Of a stretch of 36,487 bases of DNA, positions 34,182-36,487 are shown piece after piece. The stretch's first letter is position 1, and every line of letters starts with the position of its first letter. Both the position numbers and the translations under genes were made by a program. Origin of the DNA: an uncultured Ruminiclostridium sp. Its GTDB lineage: Bacteria; Bacillota; Clostridia; Oscillospirales; Ruminococcaceae. The notes under the pieces were generated by a model that was not told the DNA's origin, did no database searches, and was given only the letters and a program-made list of their open reading frames with translations. Location of the stretch: contig CANQKE010000027.1 of the NCBI GenBank assembly GCA_947624435.1, forward strand, positions 1-36,487. Direction: 5' to 3'.

Positions 34182-35063
34182 TTACCGATTTATTTTATCG
34201 TTGATGGTCTTTATGCTGTCTTCGCTTATCACATAATTATTCCCGCTAAGCTTGCCGTAGGGGATATAATAATCGCACGGCGTGGGGGAATCGTCGAAAG
34301 TATACAGCAGCGCCGCCTTTTTGGAAAGGAAGTCCTGCTCGGTTATATTGGTATCGGTGAATCCCGTGATAAATTCCATATATTCGTCCATTGACGCTTC
34401 GCTTATATCGGCGAAATTCTGATTTATAAAGCTGCTTATCGCGGTGGCCTGGACCTTGCAGGAATATTGCACGTCTTTCTCCCCAAAGTCCGGGAAGGTA
34501 AGATAATCATACAGCTGCGAGCCGGAAAACGCGCTTGTACCCTGCTTTATTATCGTCAGCGTGTTGTCCTTGTTTTCGTACTTTAATTCTTTCGGAACGG
34601 AGAGCGTGGTATTGCCCACCATGTTGAAAAACTGCACGGCGGTGGATTTTGTAAAGCGGATATATTTGGTTATCTCAGTCCCGGCGGCATTTGACAGCGC
34701 GGACATTACCGCACCGGGGTCTCCGCTGCCGTAAGCGTTTTTCAGTACCGCGCCGCCTATATCGGAATTACTCAAAAAGGGCATAACGGTAAACTGCGAA
34801 TTTTCCGCGCGGTAGGTCAGCGTCATGAACTGCTCCGGCGCTGCGTCCGCCGTTTCACTTATCATGATAAGCATTGTAAAATCATAATTGCTGTCTGGCA
34901 CGAATATCGTACCCGTAGTCGGCTGCTGCTGCACGTTTTGATTTGCTTGCTGCGAGCTGTAGTAGGAACTCAGCAGCACGTTGGATACTATGAACAGCAA
35001 CACTCCGGTGATAACAAATGTAATAAGGTAAATGTACCAGTTACTTCTTCTTTTTGTATTCAA
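34182..35063 (-). CDS. Membrane-anchored, degenerate LytR-CpsA-Psr-like protein
   Basis: A 293-aa protein with one N-terminal membrane helix (about 9-32, after TKRRSN) and an extracytoplasmic domain. The order of segments follows LCP proteins: an FTMLIM strand, TLTYRAENSQFTVMPF, TKYIRFTKSTAVQFFNMVGN, LSVPKELKYEN, then LTIIKQGTSAFSGSQLYDYL. The arginines and aspartates that bind polyprenyl phosphate in active LCP ligases (an Asp/Arg pair near the start, Arg in the YVRFR-type motif) are not at their places. It could be an inactive or regulatory homologue. The start is TTG at 35063, seven nt after AGGAGG. Confidence 0.65.
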   Translation of the reverse strand: MNTKRRSNWYIYLITFVITGVLLFIVSNVLLSSYYSSQQANQNVQQQPTTGTIFVPDSNYDFTMLIMISETADAAPEQFMTLTYRAENSQFTVMPFLSNSDIGGAVLKNAYGSGDPGAVMSALSNAAGTEITKYIRFTKSTAVQFFNMVGNTTLSVPKELKYENKDNTLTIIKQGTSAFSGSQLYDYLTFPDFGEKDVQYSCKVQATAISSFINQNFADISEASMDEYMEFITGFTDTNITEQDFLSKKAALLYTFDDSPTPCDYYIPYGKLSGNNYVISEDSIKTINDKINR

Positions 35064-35111
35064 GTGAACTCCTCCTGAGGCTTTTTATGACATTTATTTT
35101 CAATAACAGCC

Positions 35112-35140
35112 TTGACACAGCGATAAAATCGTGATAAACT
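35112..35140 (+). promoter_or_regulatory. alr promoter
   Basis: -35 TTGACA (35112-35117) and -10 TAAACT (35135-35140) with a 17-nt spacer. The leader to the alr ATG is about 100 nt and contains a small GGGG/CCCC hairpin near 35165-35176. Confidence 0.6.
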
Positions 35141-35245
35141 TACTACTGTTGACAAATTAAATGCCGGGGCAAACCCCTCACTTGAAATAATACCATAAAA
35201 CGAGGAAAAATACAATAGTATTTTAGCAAAAATACGGAGGCGGCA

Positions 35246-36391
35246 ATGGAAAAACTTCTCAGACGTACTTGGGCGGAGATAGATCTCAGCGCGTTGGAAT
35301 ACAATTACAATAATATAAAAAGCTATGCCGGCGGCAAAGAGGTAATAGCGGTGGTAAAGGCGGACGCTTACGGCCACGACGACCGCTCGGTAAGCGGAAA
35401 GCTGGCCGGGCTCGGTGTGCGCAGATTTGCCGTATCCAATATCTGGGAGGGAATAAAGCTGCGCTGTTCCGGCATTGACGGAGAAATAATAATATTCGGC
35501 TATACCGACGAGGACTTTTTTGACGAGCTGGTAAAATACAGCCTTACTCAGACGGTCGGCAGTGTGGAATATGCGCAAAGATTAAGCTCGTATGCCGTCA
35601 AAAACAAGCTGCGGCTTCCGGTACATATCAAGGTAAATACCGGCATGAACCGCGTCGGAATAGATACCCGCGAGGAGCTCGAGCGGATAATGTCGCTTAG
35701 CGGGCTTGATTTTATCGCGGCGTATACGCATTTTTCGGCAGCGGACAGCCTTGACGATGAGGATATTTCCTACACCGACGCTCAGCAGGAAAAGCTGCTT
35801 TCCGTAACCGAGGGGAAAGGGCTTATGCTCCATTCCCAGAACAGCGCGGGCATTGCGTACCATAAATGCTTTAAGGCCGACGCGGTGCGTGCGGGGATAG
35901 TATTGTACGGCCTGCTGCCGAATTATCCGCTCAAAGTGCCGTTCGATATCAAAAACGTGATGACGTTAAAATCCCGCGTTCAGCAGCTGAAAAAGCTTCC
36001 TATAGGCGCTGAGGTAAGCTACGGCAGGACGTTTCGCGCCGAAAATGAGATAACGGCGGCGGTAGTTCCTATAGGATATGCGGACGGATATTTTCGAGCG
36101 TTTTCCTCTAAAGGTAAGATGCTGATAAACGGTAAGCTGTGTCCGGTGCTTGGCAGAGTGTGCATGGATCAGACTATTGTTGACGTGACCGACGCCGACG
36201 TAGGCGTAGGGGACGAGGTTATAGTTTACGGCGGACAGTGCGAGCAGACGACCGCCGATTATAACGCGGCGCTGATAGGTACGATAGGCTATGAGCTTAC
36301 CTGCGCGGTCTCCTGTCGGGTGCCGAGGGTGATAATCGAGGATGGGAAGATAAAGGATATCGTGAGATACGGGGATATCCATTTGGGATAA
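35246..36391 (+). CDS. alr: Alanine racemase
   Basis: A 381-aa PLP enzyme interconverting L- and D-alanine for peptidoglycan. PLP lysine is Lys38 in AVVKADAYGH; the other catalytic base is Tyr259 in EVSYGRTF. Further signatures are HIKVNTGMNRVG and CMDQTIVDV. The length is normal. GGAGGCGGCA precedes the ATG. It stands alone between the divergent LCP-like gene and the element at the right edge. Confidence 0.96.
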   Translation: MEKLLRRTWAEIDLSALEYNYNNIKSYAGGKEVIAVVKADAYGHDDRSVSGKLAGLGVRRFAVSNIWEGIKLRCSGIDGEIIIFGYTDEDFFDELVKYSLTQTVGSVEYAQRLSSYAVKNKLRLPVHIKVNTGMNRVGIDTREELERIMSLSGLDFIAAYTHFSAADSLDDEDISYTDAQQEKLLSVTEGKGLMLHSQNSAGIAYHKCFKADAVRAGIVLYGLLPNYPLKVPFDIKNVMTLKSRVQQLKKLPIGAEVSYGRTFRAENEITAAVVPIGYADGYFRAFSSKGKMLINGKLCPVLGRVCMDQTIVDVTDADVGVGDEVIVYGGQCEQTTADYNAALIGTIGYELTCAVSCRVPRVIIEDGKIKDIVRYGDIHLG

Positions 36392-36412
36392 TAAAAATAA
36401 TGCACGGTTATT

Positions 36413-36487
36413 TGAACTGCTCCCCTTTTGTTAGACAATATGGTATAATAGAGATACACCAAAATAAAAGTCTAACGAAAGGGGGCA
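36413..36487 (+). mobile_element. Left end of a probable IS3-family element, cut by the window
   Basis: TGAACTGCTCCCCTTTTGTTAGAC begins with TG and resembles the ends of IS3-family (IS150-type) elements, which I recall having GTTAGAC near CCCC. TGGTATAAT at 36441-36449 is an extended -10 box. The inner GTCTAACGAAAGGGGG (36470-36485) is the near-perfect inverse of 36421-36436 and also provides a ribosome site, so a transposase gene would begin just past the edge. The call rests on the end sequence alone. Confidence 0.5.

Overview
The window looks like chromosomal DNA of a gut Clostridia member, most likely Oscillospirales/Ruminococcaceae (a Ruminococcus-like fibre degrader). The clues are AGGAGG-type ribosome sites with some TTG and GTG starts, consensus TTGACA-N17-TATAAT promoters, a secreted GH5 cellulase-type enzyme with Fn3 modules, a class 1B (PyrK/PyrD) dihydroorotate dehydrogenase, and interspersed palindromic repeats. 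The species is not claimed.

Layout. (1) 1-1016: the 3' part of a structured RNA on +, sharing a two-way terminator with pyrE and tRNA-Pro(CGG) on -. (2) 1108-13051: one long + unit, pyrC-pyrF-carA-carB-(membrane protein)-pyrK-pyrD, running without a visible break into GH27 and GH51 glycosidases. With pyrE it covers UMP synthesis except aspartate carbamoyltransferase (pyrB), and no pyrR is present. (3) 18457-13055 on -: one promoter for tmk, a DUF2156 protein, a DJ-1/PfpI protein, 5-formyl-THF cyclo-ligase, mltG and a U32 'peptidase'. (4) 19976-18478 on -: a lipoprotein with five tandem PepSY units, with its own promoter and terminator. (5) 20092-20497: tRNA-Arg(ACG) followed by a hairpin-rich repeat element. 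(6) 20500-22970: a 57-aa small protein (-) and an Amt ammonium channel fused to a PII domain (+), with a terminator-like hairpin just after its promoter. (7) 23014-27189: a compact cheA-cheW-cheR-cheB operon with no MCP or CheY here. (8) 27190-31517: a lipoprotein 5'-nucleotidase and a multidomain GH5 enzyme that share a nearly identical signal-peptide module. (9) 31542-34124: macro domain-XRE fusion, a von Willebrand A protein and an ADP-ribosylglycohydrolase. (10) 34182-36487: a degenerate LytR-CpsA-Psr-like protein (-), alanine racemase (+), and what appears to be the left end of an IS3-family element cut by the window edge.

The best candidate for an undescribed system is the macro-XRE / vWA / ADP-ribosylglycohydrolase group. 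It has two predicted ADP-ribose erasers and a MIDAS-type vWA protein, with a perfect 17-bp dyad in its internal promoter region and no visible ADP-ribosyltransferase. Other notable points are the Amt-PII fusion that lacks the usual uridylylation tyrosine, glycosidases riding on the pyrimidine operon, and the tRNA-like T-loop RNA at the left edge. All calls come from reading the sequence; no database search was run.
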